Shown piece after piece: positions 39,308 to 51,720 of a DNA stretch of 64,000 bases. Every line of letters starts with the position of its first letter. Position 1 is the stretch's first letter. Position numbers and translations under genes: made by a program. The notes beneath the pieces are model-generated. The model saw only the letters and a program-made list of their open reading frames with translations. It was not told the DNA's origin and searched no databases. Location of the stretch: the NCBI GenBank assembly GCA_951799425.1, contig OX637397.1:5571001-5635000 (forward strand). The letters run 5' to 3'. The stretch comes from Ilex aquifolium (lineage: Eukaryota > Streptophyta > Magnoliopsida > Aquifoliales > Aquifoliaceae).

Positions 39308-40654
39308 TTAGGGTACAAGAAACACTGGCAAGACTTTGTTTGGGGCATTTGAAGCACTAAAAAAAATAAATAATTAGCAACTTGATTTAGTATATTCAGC
39401 AATTTGATGTAGTATATTCAGCAAACAAAGCTTATATGTACCTTAATCTTAATGACAGTTCAAGTGAAAAGAACCGAGGGCGAAGAATCGGTGAGAAATC
39501 TATGAAAAGATTTAAGTTATTATTTCGAGATTTTGAATTTCAATCTTGCACGAGGTATTTACCTTGTCTGATGTGTTTGGCCTACAAGTATTCACAACAT
39601 TTTCTCTTCAATTGTGTTCTTGACATATCATCCTCTATGTATTCAAGTGAGACTTAATGTATACAAATTGATTCCTCACTCATTAATGATGAATAATGCG
39701 TCAAGAAGGGAATTGAAGAGAAAGTGTACTGAAGAGGATCTAGATCTCGTATGCATGAATCTAAAAATAACGTTGTTAGAACTGTTCTTGTTTTCCAATG
39801 CATTGAAATTCAAATTGCTTTCCCCTTGTTTTTTCACTCTCATACTAGACTGCACAAAAACTATTATTAATTATAATTTTTGCCACAATTGTTAGGGAAA
39901 TACTATCGCACTAAAATTTATACCGAAAATTAGAAAAAAAACCATAAAAAAAAAATTAAAGTTTTCCCTAAAAAGTGATAAATTCTACTCAAAAATTGTA
40001 AGCTAGCTAAAAAAAATTAAGTGAACCAAAAAAATGAGTGCTCACAAAATTTAGTAAGCTTCACCTAAAATGTTTTATAAATATCCAAAAAAAGTAATAA
40101 ATAGAACAATTCGATTTTTTTTTTCAGGACACCGCAGTCAAACCCTAAATAGGGAATTAGGTTTGTCAATCATGTCAGGTCTTTTAGCGGATTTGTATTC
40201 GAAAAGCACTTCATTCTTACCTAATTCATTTCTTAATTCTTATCTAACAAATCGTGTCATATCGGGTTCATGTTGTATATGAATCGTATATAATCGGTAT
40301 ATAAACGAGTTGTGTTGTGTATTCCTTTTGATTGATTACACTCATACCCGATTCGATCGAATCCACCGTTTACAAAACAGATGACTTAAGTAAGACTCAA
40401 ACCCTCTAATTTTATATCTTATTTGTGTTGTGTTAATGGGTCGTACCAGACATTGAGTCTTGCCATTTTTTACTTTATGAGTGTCCACAAAACATGGGTC
40501 AGACATATCATTATTAGGCCAGCCTTACAAGGATTTAGGCCTAGGCCTGGTTCAGTTCTTGGCATAGCTGATAGCCCAAAGCCACATTGTAGCCACCTTG
40601 ACCCAAACCTAGTTTTATCATCCAAATAAAGGTATCCTTCGGATTAATAATAAT
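39308..40654. other. Intergenic spacer, no gene recognised
   Basis: AT-rich. Frames of 60-90 codons occur around 39436-39895 and 40070-40282 but show no protein-like composition or known motif. A block with atcgggttcatgttg and cgagttgtgttg words (about 40250-40320) resembles a dispersed plant repeat. Confidence 0.4.
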
Positions 40655-40775
40655 CGAGCAATGCTATGTACAACAAATTTATGCACCAAATCATTATCAA
40701 CCATTGGATCAATGGAACTCATTATCATCCAACGACTGATAATTTTTTGGTACACATAGAATTATCTATAATGAT
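40655..40775. mobile_element. Small foldback MITE
   Basis: caatgctatgtacaac...atcaaccattggat on the left is mirrored by atccaacgactgat...ggtacacatagaat on the right, leaving almost no loop. This is a typical short stem-loop MITE. The target duplication was not resolved. Confidence 0.55.
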
Positions 40776-41161
40776 AATTTATCGAAAAATTCAAAATCCA
40801 TTTTAGGATAACAGCAAATCGAGAAATAAACAAAGAGCCCCAAAACATTTTTGGACCAAGCAGTAGCAAACAGAACTCATAAAAATAATGTGCACACTCT
40901 AGGCAAAAGGAAAGATGTTTCACTTCATAAGAAATTCAAATTTCCATATACCTGGCAAAAGAGATACATTAATCAACTCAATTTTACAGTAATAGACGTA
41001 TTCAATAATCCGAAGCTTTATTCTTCACATCTTGTTCAACTATCATCTATCCTTATTCCTTATCATACAAGTGTTGGAATGTAAGAAAAATCCAACCATC
41101 ACCCATGTATTCCCTTCTTGCAGTGTAATTAAGAATGATAAGAAGTTGAATACTGCAATTG
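40776..41161. other. Spacer and probable 3' UTR of the minus-strand DUF668 gene
   Basis: No independent gene. The portion next to 41162 should carry the 3' UTR of the minus-strand gene; no clear poly(A) signal can be assigned. Confidence 0.4.
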
Positions 41162-42952
41162 CTACTCCATGCAGTCATCAAAATCGAAACTGCTTGCACA
41201 ATCCAACAAAGCATTTTGCTGATGCTCATAACGGCATATATAATTCAAACCAACAAGAAGCTCACAGATAGCTGCCTCCGTTTTTTCTCTATCAGCAAAA
41301 TATAATGTCTGGAGCAGAAGAACATTTGTCCGCGTCACAATTTGTTGCTGCTCAAAATTACGCTCACTTTGCCATCTGATCATGTTGTGTGCCATTGGTG
41401 CAAGCCACCTCAATATCTCATCAAGCCTCTCTTTCCACTCGTGGGCAAGAAGGGCGTCATATATCACCAAGTTTTTCGCATAAGACTTAAGATTAGCCTT
41501 CAAAGTTTTTCTTAAGCTCGTAGGTAACAAATGATACAGATCATCTCTAGCTTCCTCACCAACCAAATGTGGGTAGCAAAGCAGCTTCTCAATGACTATT
41601 ATCACATTTGCATAATGAAAGGCTAAAGCAGAGCCTCCAACAGTGCTTGGAGGAGCATATACCATTAGTCTACTTTTGGGGCAAAATTTTGCACTGTTTG
41701 TCACACGAACCTTGAACTGCCCTTGCTCTCCACTGAAAGGAACACCTATTTGGGAGTGATTAAAGCAACCCGAATAATTAGGGTGCTCTCTCTTCCCATC
41801 ACTTCCAATACTACAACAACCCGAAATTTGACTAGTTCGGTCATCATAGACAACATCATCATCCACTTTTGAAGCAGAAGTACTCAAACTAAAGCACTCC
41901 ATAAAAAGCCTCCCTGGTCCCATTCCACAGGCAACATCAAAACCCTTTGGCCTAAACAACCCTATTTCACCCCTCTGCGACTCCACTTGAGGCCTAATTC
42001 CCTTCTTCTCCACCATGTTCCTCTCAATCAGCCCCGAATGACAGTAACTATTATCGTTCCTCAAGACTGGCTTTGTCAACTCAACACCGATCTGAACTTT
42101 GCATTGTACATCAATCTGACCAGATTTCTTGTCACATTCTTGCTTCATATAAAGTAAATTCCCACTAAAATCAAACTGTGCCCCTGAAACAGGCCCACCA
42201 GTGAACTCCTTGCTCAAAATTGTGTCCCCAAACACCAAACAAAACCGTGCATAAATAGTACACACTGTCCTAGCCAACAACTCTACAACCTTATCATATG
42301 TCTGGTTCCAAATTGAAACATTCTTCAAATGCCTCACATCTTGTTTCTGCCACACCATTTTCTGCTCAAACGTCTTTCGATTTTCTTCAAGTTGTTTCTG
42401 TTTAAACTTCTTGGTGGCCTGTTCCAATTCATTCAACACCTCAATTTCACTATAAAGACTTGCCGTTGAGTTAACATACCTTTCCATTTTCCTCATCATC
42501 CCCTCCATATCCTTCACTAAAAACCTCAATTCCCTCACATTTATCCTTCCACTCACTATATCCCCATACACATGCTCAAACCCTTGCAGTGCAGGAATGG
42601 TACATTTCTTCCCCAATCTTGAGACCACCCCAGCTACCCAGTTCAATTCATCAAGCTTTTCAGCTAAAACCAACTCCAGGAGGTGGGTTTCATCTCTAGA
42701 TATGAGGGTCTTAATGTCATCGGACTTCAAAATCTCATTTTTCAACTTGGAGATTTCTGAGTCAGTTAAAGACTTGTGGAGATGAACTGTTTTGGACATC
42801 ACATTAGCTACTTCGAAAGATAAAATCCCAATAGTCTCTTTGGGCTGGTCTTGTTTTTTGTATGCTTTATTGGAAGTTTCAAGAACAAAAGCATGCTTGA
42901 GATTGGAGCTTACCTGGTTTCCCATTTTCCGTATCCATGGCTCCGCCCCCAT
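41162..42952 (-). CDS. DUF3475/DUF668 domain protein (PSI-related family)
   Basis: A single-exon, plant-specific protein of 596 residues. The ATG at 42952 is chosen; the open frame extends 9 codons upstream only via a TTG. Residues about 41-97 contain FEVANVMSKTVHLHKSL, the signature of DUF3475. Residues about 441-530 (SALAFHYANVIIVIEKLL, then LLPTSLRKTLKANLKSY) are DUF668. A charged helical region (about 175-215) lies between. These two domains occur in PSK SIMULATOR (PSI) proteins, linked to growth downstream of the phytosulfokine peptide, and in a related uncharacterised clade. The N-terminus WIRKMGNQVSSNLKHA fits the uncharacterised clade more than PSI1. Molecular function is unknown. A GA microsatellite lies in its presumed leader. 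Confidence 0.88.
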   Translation of the reverse strand: MGAEPWIRKMGNQVSSNLKHAFVLETSNKAYKKQDQPKETIGILSFEVANVMSKTVHLHKSLTDSEISKLKNEILKSDDIKTLISRDETHLLELVLAEKLDELNWVAGVVSRLGKKCTIPALQGFEHVYGDIVSGRINVRELRFLVKDMEGMMRKMERYVNSTASLYSEIEVLNELEQATKKFKQKQLEENRKTFEQKMVWQKQDVRHLKNVSIWNQTYDKVVELLARTVCTIYARFCLVFGDTILSKEFTGGPVSGAQFDFSGNLLYMKQECDKKSGQIDVQCKVQIGVELTKPVLRNDNSYCHSGLIERNMVEKKGIRPQVESQRGEIGLFRPKGFDVACGMGPGRLFMECFSLSTSASKVDDDVVYDDRTSQISGCCSIGSDGKREHPNYSGCFNHSQIGVPFSGEQGQFKVRVTNSAKFCPKSRLMVYAPPSTVGGSALAFHYANVIIVIEKLLCYPHLVGEEARDDLYHLLPTSLRKTLKANLKSYAKNLVIYDALLAHEWKERLDEILRWLAPMAHNMIRWQSERNFEQQQIVTRTNVLLLQTLYFADREKTEAAICELLVGLNYICRYEHQQNALLDCASSFDFDDCME

Positions 42953-43021
42953 GACTACCCCTATTGCGTCGAAACACAAAAAATAGTGAGATTTAAAGCT
43001 GCAATTGAGTGCTGAACAGAG

Positions 43022-43024
<3 letters not shown>

Positions 43025-43054
<30 letters not shown>
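43025..43054 (+). repeat. GA microsatellite, leader of the DUF668 gene
   Basis: (GA)15 about 75 bp upstream of the ATG at 42952; on the sense (minus) strand it is a CT tract. A second short CT-rich run occurs near 43121-43140. Confidence 0.9.
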
Positions 43055-43057
<3 letters not shown>

Positions 43058-44281
43058 GAGGGAAAAGATGGGGGAGCTGAATGAAAGGAAGGTGTTTGAC
43101 TATTTGTTTCACAGGGAGTTTCTCTCTCTCTCTTTTTTTTTTATTCAAGAGCACTATAAATCAGTTTACACGGACTTTGTTATTCTTTTCTCAGTTCGAT
43201 TAAACATAAGACATTCACGTCAAGATTAAAATAAGGATTAGTATCCAAGCGGGAAGCAGGAATTAATGAACAAGTGCAGAAATTAAATGGGGAAATTGAT
43301 ATTTGGAAGGTAGTGGTAGAGCTTAATGAGAAGTGGACATGATGCCAAAAGTATCAAAATTAGGTTAGCCAAATTCTTATTTGATGCACCTCCAAGTGGA
43401 TCTAATTGAACATTAGATTCTATGCATATAAATCCAAATTCACTCCTTATTTCCTCTATCTTATATCACCTACATGAATCTAAACAGAGAACTCGTACAA
43501 ATTGGCTTAGTGATCAAACATAAAACAAGTCCTAAATTTAAAAATCTCGAGTTTGAGTCCTCATAGTCTGTAAAATTTGAACTTAACTGAAATGATGATT
43601 TGTTAATAATCATGTGCATCTATGACTTGGGTTGCATCTATTAAAAACATTGTCAAAGTATACTAGAAGGTGTCATTCTAACACGCCATTTTGAAAGTCA
43701 AGGTTCTTCATTTTGGAAAATGGACAAAATTGTGTGTGAATGTCATCATGAGATTGGGAAACCCATATCCTAGCAGCAGGGTCAATCTTCTTCTTTTTTT
43801 TTTTCTTTTCCTAATTATAAATTGAGATTAAAAGAGAAAAAATGTCAACAAAATATATAATCAAGCATCAAGGCTCGATACACACTCAAAAGCCTAATTC
43901 TCGACCTAACTAGTCTACAAAACATAACAGCTCGTATGGAGTAGGTGTGTAAGTAGACAAACAAAAAAAAATCTGGTTCGGCTCATCATTTGTGTCTTCT
44001 CATGACAAAACTTGGTTAAACTACTAAGTTTGTGTGCATAAATTTCCAGTACTTGATTAATTAGGTTGCAAAAAGAGTGTGATTGTAAACCTTGACAACA
44101 TTAACCAAAATTTAGCCCATTGTCAAAGCTCAAACACACATGGAATTCTATTTTCAGACTGTTGACAAAGCTTTCTTGAGTTCATTTACAAAAGAGATCC
44201 AAAGACAAGAACAGAATGACTACAAAAGGCCACAACATATACACCTAGGCAGTGCGCACCTTGTTATAATATATCCATTGT
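43055..44281. other. Intergenic spacer with promoter of the DUF668 gene
   Basis: No gene recognised. The first few hundred bases should include the minus-strand promoter. Around 43500-43600 a segment with gagtttgagtcctc resembles a Pol III box B, but no box A was found at the right distance. Confidence 0.4.
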
Positions 44282-44590
44282 GGATTGGGCTAATAATCGA
44301 GCTAAGCTTTGTAAGTTCGAGTCGAGTCTGTCGAGCTCGTTTTTCTAAACAAGCTTAAAAAATTGTTCAAGTTCAGCTCGTTTAAAAAAATGAGTTGAGC
44401 CCGAGTAGTTTGACTATTTTACATATAAATGAGAATCGAGTTTTGTGAGCTCGAGTCAAGTTTTTTAAGCTCGTTTTCTAAACAAATCTAAAAAATTGTT
44501 CAAGCTTAAATCATTCAAAACACTAGTCGAGTTCGAGTCGAGCCCTATCCGAGCTGAACCCGTGTAACTCTTCAATTAACAACCCAAATT
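44282..44590. mobile_element. gctcg-type MITE, related in style to the one at 25000-25317
   Basis: Left tgggctaataatcgagc and (inverted) right tgggttgttaattgaa form an imperfect inverted pair. The interior contains gagctcg, aaacaagct and caagctt words like those of the hAT-type MITE at 25000-25317. No convincing 8-bp duplication was found. Confidence 0.45.
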
Positions 44591-44989
44591 TGGCTTAACT
44601 GTTTTGAGATAGTTTCAACAATTTAGCATATTTTAGGTGAGTAGCTCCTCCCAACAAACCCCTGCTTCCCATTCTCAGCACCCCAGAAAAGTAAGTATTT
44701 TGCATATCATGGTACATCTGCAGCGTGTATAAGTCGTATCATATCAAAATTTATTTAATCTGTACCCACCCGATCAATTTATAATCATGTTCGTATCATC
44801 GATTATGCATAAATATTTTGGTCCATATCTATTGTATAGTTGATTGTTTCATCTATACTGAGTTCGTCTTGACCCATTTATTAAGTTTGGGTAGTCAACC
44901 TGACCTTATAATTTTATGTTGATTTCTTGTCTGATTCACATTGTTTGGATACCTGCATTTAATCAACTGCCTTACAATGATTCTGAAGT
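44591..44989. other. Spacer, no gene recognised
   Basis: AT-rich non-coding sequence with no supported feature. Confidence 0.4.
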
Positions 44990-45206
44990 TTTTTTTTTTT
45001 TCGGTTCAATTGTCAGATGTCTGGACTAGCTTACGCGTACCTCGACTAATCTCCTTCTCGATCCAGTCAAAGACAAGTCATCCAAGCCGAGATTAGAGTA
45101 TTCATGAGGGATATCCGTCATGGCTTGGCTTCAAGAGGTTACCAAGATTTTATTTCAAGATATTTGAATTTACAACTCATTTTTTTTTACCACTTGAGCT
45201 ACCCGT
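44990..45206 (-). mobile_element. tRNA-derived SINE, minus strand
   Basis: Read on the minus strand: box A-like tagctcaagtgg (45190-45201), then gattagtcgaggtacgcg and taagctagtccagaca, then a poly-A tail seen as poly-T at 44990-45000. Same family as the copy at 35388-35573. Confidence 0.7.
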
Positions 45207-46867
45207 GAATTTGATTGTGGAGTTTACATAGAATACTTGATGATCTGGATATTGAAGCCCAGTTTTGTTCCTGCTAGTCATTGTTAAGCTGACTGGTTAG
45301 AAGATTGTGATCCTATAACTTGGATGGGCTTATGAGCTCTAATCAGCCCATAACATTTTGTGGTCAAGACAATAGGCCCAAATTTGTGATTCCCTTTCTC
45401 TGTGTCCATTCCAAAAGTTGGATTCTATAATGGTAATCCACCAACTACATATATGGGTGAGAGACACACTCCATTTGAATTCATGTTATGTAATTTACAT
45501 TGAAGAAGATCTAAAGAATCTCAATCCCCCAAAGCTATGAGTTTGGAAAGAGATTTAATTTTTTTTCAAAGATAAATATTGGATTACTAGAGTGTGTAAT
45601 AGGGTATTTGTTCCATTATAACTTGAACGTTATTTGATTCAAGTAAAAAAAAATTATTTTTTTTGCCATAAAAGATAAAGATGCATGCATGCATTTAACT
45701 ATCCCCACACCCTATAAGAATGAGAGTCTCGTGTATTCACTGAATCGCTTTTTGTAGTTATAACAATACAGAATAATTATTTTTTTTTTGGGGGGAGGAG
45801 GGGGGAGGGGGAACGAGACTAGTCCACAATTGACAAAACCTACAAACCTAATGTGGGTTATCTACTCCAAGTGTGAGGGGGTCACATGGGGATTTGGTCC
45901 AGTGGATCACCAAATCTCCTAAATACATTGAGTTACATATTTGTATCGATACATTACTATTACAAGTAAAATAGAATCTAAATCAATGACTATTATAGTA
46001 AATCGAGAAAAATCCATGAAAGAGGAGTAAAATGAAGTCCCAAGGAGATGGACAAAAGACGGAATAATGTTCTCAAACAAAAATATAAGAAATCGATATT
46101 TGGTTGAGAAAATCAAGGATGACCAACTAGATTAAGCTCAACTAGTTGATAGAAACAGCGAGGTGCCACAATGAATATGTTTAGTAAAAGTGCCTAGATA
46201 GTTGCAAAAATGGGTCCTTAGGGCTCTACAAACATAATGGGGAACTTATGTTTAAACCAAAGTTTTATCTAGAGAACACCATATAAAGGGAATGGCTTGT
46301 AATTTGGAAGTGTAGGGTTCAATTTTGTTTATCCTTATAGGTTCTATTGATTTCTTTTAATTGTTCGCTATCTATAAATATTCTTCCTATTAAGTATCAC
46401 GTTAACACACATAACCAACCACGTGTTTTTATTTTGACAATTGTATTCACTTAAATACGATAAATTCTGATTTTTTTTCTTATGACGTGGGAGATCTGAT
46501 TCAATCAATTCAACTTGTTTTGACAAAGTCAAACTCCAGAATATTGAGCTCTGAGTTAAATAATTGAGAGGTATACTCTCTCACATCATTCCAACTCAAC
46601 ATGCTATGTTTTTTCTACAAGTTTTAAAGCTCACTTTGAAAGCAAATGAAGGGAATAGAATATGGTCAAAAACTTGGTACCACTAGAGATTTGAACCTCA
46701 ATATATATATATATATATTTTTGTGTAATTATTTGTTTGGTTTCTCCTTTTAGTCGTGTATGGGTAGCGTCTTCGTTACGTACTGTGGACTCTTTGATTC
46801 GTAGGCCCTAGCACGAAATCTTCAAGCATCAAGCTTTCTTTTTAATGGTGAGAGGATCAAATTACAA
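45207..46867. other. Intergenic spacer, no gene recognised
   Basis: AT-rich. A T-run/G-run junction (about 45780-45812) and a short TA microsatellite (about 46701-46719) are the only notable features. The 65-codon minus frame at 45919-46116 is not convincing. Confidence 0.4.
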
Positions 46868-48335
46868 TAAAACATATTTGTATTCATATTCAAAATCAAA
46901 TCACAAACATAGAGAATAGATAAATGAATTTAAGCATCGGTTGTAGTGGGGGTGAGAGGTGGTGGTGGTAGGAGACAGTGATGGTTGTGGTGGTTGGCAA
47001 TGACCGTGGTGGCGGTGGCGGCGGCGGCAACGGTGGTGGTGGTGGTGGTGGTGGTGGTAGTGATGGTGGTGGTGGCGATGGTGGCGGCAATGGCGATGGC
47101 GATGGCGATGGCAGCGGTAGTGGTAGTGGTGGTGTTGATGGTGGCGACGGCGACAGTGGTGGTGGTAGCGACAACAGTGGTGGTGGTGGTGGCGGCAGCG
47201 ATGGTGGCGGCGACGGCGGTGGCAGTGGCGGTGGTGGTGGTGGTGGCGATGGTGGCAGCTGCGATGGTGGCGGTGGCAGTGGTGGTGGCGGCGATGACGA
47301 TGACGGTGGTGGTGGTGGCGGCGGCGGCGACGACGACAGTGGATGTGACAGTGGCGGTGGTGGTAGCGACGGCGACGGCGGTGGTGGTAGAGGTAGGGGT
47401 GGTGGTAGTAGAGGTAGTGGTAACACTATTTTTTTTTTAAAGTACTTACGAAAAATAATTTTTAAAAGTACTTTTAAAAAGTCACTCCAAACACACCCTT
47501 AGTGGCCTATTTTTCCTATTAAATTTAGAATGTTAATATTAGCCGTTAGATTAACATTAAAGTAAAATTTAAAATGATCTCAACCGCGAATAACAAAAGT
47601 TAGCAAAAGTCATTTTGTTTATTTTTTGAGATTTGAATTGTAAGCTACTTTATTATATAGACTAGTTATTGTCTGTACCTGAAGGTACAAAGTAATAAAA
47701 AATGATAAACAATAAACATATTTGTATTCATATCCAAAAATCACAAACATGGATGAGAGATAAATAAATTTAAGCATCGGTTGTAGTGGGGGTGAAAGGT
47801 GGTGGTGGTAGGAGATGGTGATGGTTGTGGTGGGTGGCAATGAAAGTGACGGCGGTGGTGTCGACGGTGGTGGCGGTGGTGGCGGTGGTGATGGCGACGT
47901 CGAAGGCAGTGGTGGTGGTGGCGGCGATGACAATGGTGGTGGTGGCGGCAGCAGCGGTGGTGGCGATGGTGGTGGTGGCGATGGCTGCAACGGCCGACGG
48001 TGGTGGTAGTGGTGGCGGCGGCGAGAGTGGCGACGGTGGTGGTGGCTGCGATGGTGGTGGTGGTGGTGGGGGTGGTGGTGGTAGAGGTAGTGGTAGAGCG
48101 ATTTCAAACACTATTTTTTTTTTAAAGTACTTATGAGAAATAATTTCTAGAAGTACTTTTAAAAAGTCACTCCAAACACACATTTAGGGGCCTATTTTTC
48201 CTATTAAATTTAAGGTATTAATATTAGCCGTTAGATTAACTTTAAAGTAAAATTTAAAACTATCTGAACCGCGAAAAGCAAAAGTCATTTTGTTTATCTT
48301 TTGAAATTTGAATTGTAAGCTACTTTATTATATAA
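46868..48335 (+). repeat. Duplicated segment, each copy with a GGT-rich microsatellite
   Basis: Copies at 46868-47640 and 47704-48335 share the left flank (gaatttaagcatcggttgt context), a long (GGT/GGC)n tract (46955-47425 and 47795-48105) and the right flank (aaagtactta, then aaaaagtcactccaaacaca, then tattagccgttagatta). The tracts differ in length and order of GGT, GGC, GAT and AGT units. All long frames (Gly-, Val-, Ala-, Pro- or His-rich, up to 176 codons) are translations of trinucleotide repeats and are not genes. Confidence 0.85.
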
Positions 48336-49424
48336 ATATATATATATATATTGATGACGTATTTTTTAGACTTATGATTACAACGTAACTCTCGGATGAA
48401 CACAATCACATGTAAATCGAGTGCATCGTCTTAAACATTTTTTTGACTTGATCAAAAGGAGTTGAACTTGCGATATAAAGATTTATACCTCGGTCCTTTG
48501 ATGAGAACTGGACCAATATGAATTATATATATGCCAGGGAGTAAAAACCGCATATTCTTGTATTTTTCTTGATTTTTCTAATGTTGTTGTACAATTCACT
48601 TTGCCTTGTCATGTATGATTATACCTACCAAATAAGGTAGATATAATCATGATTACAACAATAACAATAAACAATTAATAGCAAAGATTATTGTTAGGTA
48701 TGAAAGATAAGAAAATGATTAATAATAATGAGGTTGTCATTTCAGACAAACAAATGATCATTGTATATAAATCGTGTTGAATGTTAGGTTTTTATTTTGT
48801 CCACCCCTCACAAACTCATAATTGTTGAGAACCAAACTCGGAAATGAGTCTTAATAATTTATAAAATAAAAATAGGAAGGAGGATGACTCTTTTTTATAA
48901 TGCTACCCTAATTTTTATAACCGTTATTTTTAGTAAGTACAATATTAGATAGATTAAAATAATCCAGAAAAAATGTTGAATTCTTGTTTTTGTCACTGAA
49001 ATCCAATAAGAATATAAATTCAATGGAACGATCTATTCGAATCACTTTTTCTTTAGATTTGTGGCTGCTAAACGAACTTCAAATGCAAACAATTACATGT
49101 AAATCATTCATCAGGTGAAACTTAAGGTCTCGAGGTATTAAGTATTGAAATTCTGTAATTCAAACCATTCCTACGGGTTATTGTACCATATTTTCCTAGT
49201 GATTGAAAAAATAGTTGATTTGGTGAGCAATGCATTGCCCTTGAGTGTCAACCACAATCAATACAGTAAACAGGGTACTTTTACTGCATATCAGCAAGCA
49301 AAAACCATAGCTGTCAAAGAAGCAATTTGCAAGGGACAACAATTAGAGTAGCATTAGGTGATGATTGTATCTCACTCAAAGATCATAATCAATGCAGGGC
49401 AAGGCAAAGGTAAAGTTGGTGCAG

Positions 49425-49426
<2 letters not shown>
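48336..49426. other. Intergenic spacer, no gene recognised
   Basis: AT-rich sequence. A 68-codon frame at 49145-49351 has no recognisable motif and is not accepted. Confidence 0.4.

Positions 49427-49471
<45 letters not shown>
49427..49471 (+). repeat. CT microsatellite
   Basis: An uninterrupted run of (CT)22 ends 17 bases before the left LTR of the gypsy element. Confidence 0.95.
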
Positions 49472-49474
<3 letters not shown>

Positions 49475-49488
49475 GTTAAGATAATTAT

Positions 49489-50240
49489 TGGAGGGACTCA
49501 AGACGGCTCAACAGACCCCAAAACGACAGGTGTAGCTGTTATGGAGCCGTGGAGCCGACTCCGAGTAGTGGGGCCAGCGCCGACAACAAAGAGGAGAGCT
49601 GACGGAGGATGGTTTCGTGGAACCGAGTACAAACTTCTGACACCAGCAATTAATGCGGTGTGACCCAGCATTTATGGAGACGTGAGTGACTCAGACAGAG
49701 CATTTAATGAGCATCTGCACCCTCGAAGACCCAAACTGACAATCATGAGTGGGTGCATTAATGGCTGAGACGCCGAGCACAGAATTAGGGGTGCTGGCCC
49801 CCTAGACGCCGACTACTCGGGAGTAGGTGTTAGACGCCGTTCATAGGCACACGAGTACTCGGAGGTAGCTGGAGGTTCTCGGTGTGGCCCCGAGGGCTAG
49901 TCCCATCCTCCAAGCATTAATGACACGGGAATCCAGGTAGGAATCACTCATTGCACATGGGTAATTGTGAAGGGTATTAAATGCTGAGATGACATATGTG
50001 TCAGAGCAATCATTTCAAGTCCAGGTATAAATACCCCTCAGAAAAATGAACTAAGGGATGAAAAAACTAGATTCAGAACACATTCAATTGAGCTTCATCC
50101 TCCCTCTCTTACTGACTTAAGCTTCGGAGGGGATAAGCCGGGCGTGCGCCTGGCTCCCTTTTCCTAACCTTGTGGTTGTTTCAGGGTTCATCAGCAGCTC
50201 AATCGCTATCTCAAATTGATTGCAGGAATTATCCCGTGCA
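49489..50240 (+). repeat. Left LTR
   Basis: 752 bp, TG...CA ends. TATA box tataaata at 50026-50033. The region downstream to the LTR end includes gcttcggaggggataagccg. It differs from the right LTR by a few tens of substitutions and small indels, for example a 10-base gain near 49868 and a loss of about 7 bases near 49532. Confidence 0.93.
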
Positions 50241-50292
50241 ATTTGACGCTGTCTGTGGGAACATACAACCTTTCCCTTGTAGCGGTTGCATC

Positions 50293-51720
50293 ATGGTAAA
50301 CACACGATCCCAAGGTGAGGGGGTAGGGAGTTTACGCATGAGAAACATGGAGGTTACCCGCCTCCCGATGGTTACAGAATTAGGCCCAGTGGGTCAATCA
50401 GCTGAGGTTGAGCGTTCTTCACAACGGACATTCCCTGTGGATCAAGGTCCAAGGGGGCAAGGCCTCTCAGCTCGTGACATCGTGGAAATGGTGGAGAAAC
50501 GTATGGAGGAACGCATCAAGGAACTTGAAAGAGACAACGCCAAGGTGCGGCATAGGCTCAGAGAGTTTGAGCAGTCAGCAAATGCCAGCTGGCGTACCCG
50601 AGAACTAGAGGTTCGAAGTCCCAGCCGAGGGGAGTCTAGGAGAGCGAGGCCTGAGACCCTTGAGAGGAATCGGCGCGGACGCTCAGCCGATAGACAAAAT
50701 CCACGAAATTAGGGGAAGCATGCGCCCGCTGAAGGGTCCGGAGAAGATCGCCACGGGACAGGCCTTTCGCGGTGGGACCCCCGCCATGGGATTCCTCGAG
50801 ATACCATGGCAACGGGATCTCAGGCGGAGTTTACCGCGAAGGGGCCGAGGGAAGCTAGAAACCCCCGAGAGCACCCTGACGACAGGCGCTGGGAACCGCA
50901 ACCCGGGGGAGATGATGGGGATCAGGTCTCTTCCCCTTTTGTGCGGTCTATTAGGGAAACTGAAATGCCGAAGAAGTTCGTTGTCCCTCGATTCAAGGTG
51001 TATGATGGGAGAACCGATCCTGAGAGTCACATTCGGCATTACAAGCAACTAATGTCGATTTATGACATCGACCAGAGGGTGTTATGCCGAGTTTTCCCCA
51101 TGAGCCTGGGAGATACCGCTATGAAGTGGTATGAGAGTTTGGCCCCAGAGAGCATCAAGTCTTGGAAGCAAATGGCCGAGCTCTTCAAGGCGCGGTTCAT
51201 CACCAGCACTAAAAGGCCGAAAGACATTGGCGCCTTACTGACACTTAGGCGAAAAACGGGGAATCCCTCCGACAGTATGCAATACAGTACTGGGAGGAGG
51301 TTAACGAGGTGGACGCGTGCTCGGAGGCGATGGCCGCAGCAGCGTCTTTTCGGCTGGGGTTGTCCCGGGACACCGGCCTCTACAGGTCTTTTACTAAGAA
51401 GGTTCATGAGGACATGAAGGACCTGATGGCGCGCATAGACAAGTATGCACGAGTTGAGGAAGATACCACTGCTCCCGAGAACAGAGCCTCGGTGCCGAGG
51501 AAGAGGGAGAGAGAACATCCATCTTGGAGGAGTGCACCCACTTCGCCACCGAACCGCTTGTCCTTCCAAGGGGTTAACACGGTTTTTAAAGAACCTATTT
51601 ACAGGATGCTAAGGAAGATAAGGTACCAACCTTATTTCAGGTGGCCCCCAAAAATGTTAGGTGACCGGCCACGAGAGACCCAACAGCCAAATGTTCATAT
51701 CATAGAGATTTTGGCCATAT
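50293..51720 (+). pseudogene. gag of the gypsy element (disrupted)
   Basis: Encodes the capsid-like structural protein. The start is MVNTRSQGEGVG at 50293. A coiled-coil-like charged segment (about 50480-50600) follows. One in-frame TAG lies at 50710-50712. The conserved gag core includes VPRFKVYDGRTDPESHIRHY, WYESLAPESIKSW and FKARFITSTKRPKDIGALL (50970-51245). A one-base loss in a G run near 51259 shifts the frame, and homologous coding continues in another frame (51309-51590). A second shift occurs before a zinc-knuckle-like segment (CSYHRDFGH, about 51690-51716). The protein cannot be made intact. Confidence 0.85.

Noticed and set aside
42953..42979. Nine extra N-terminal residues for the DUF668 protein
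   Set aside because: The extension starts at TTG; the ATG at 42952 matches the family N-terminus.
43500..43640. Possible third SINE (box B-like gagtttgagtcctc)
   Set aside because: No convincing box A at the right distance and no defined tail.
46896..48183. Long Gly-, Val/Ala-, Pro- or His-rich frames up to 176 codons
   Set aside because: Pure GGT/GGC trinucleotide repeats read in different frames; no unique coding sequence.
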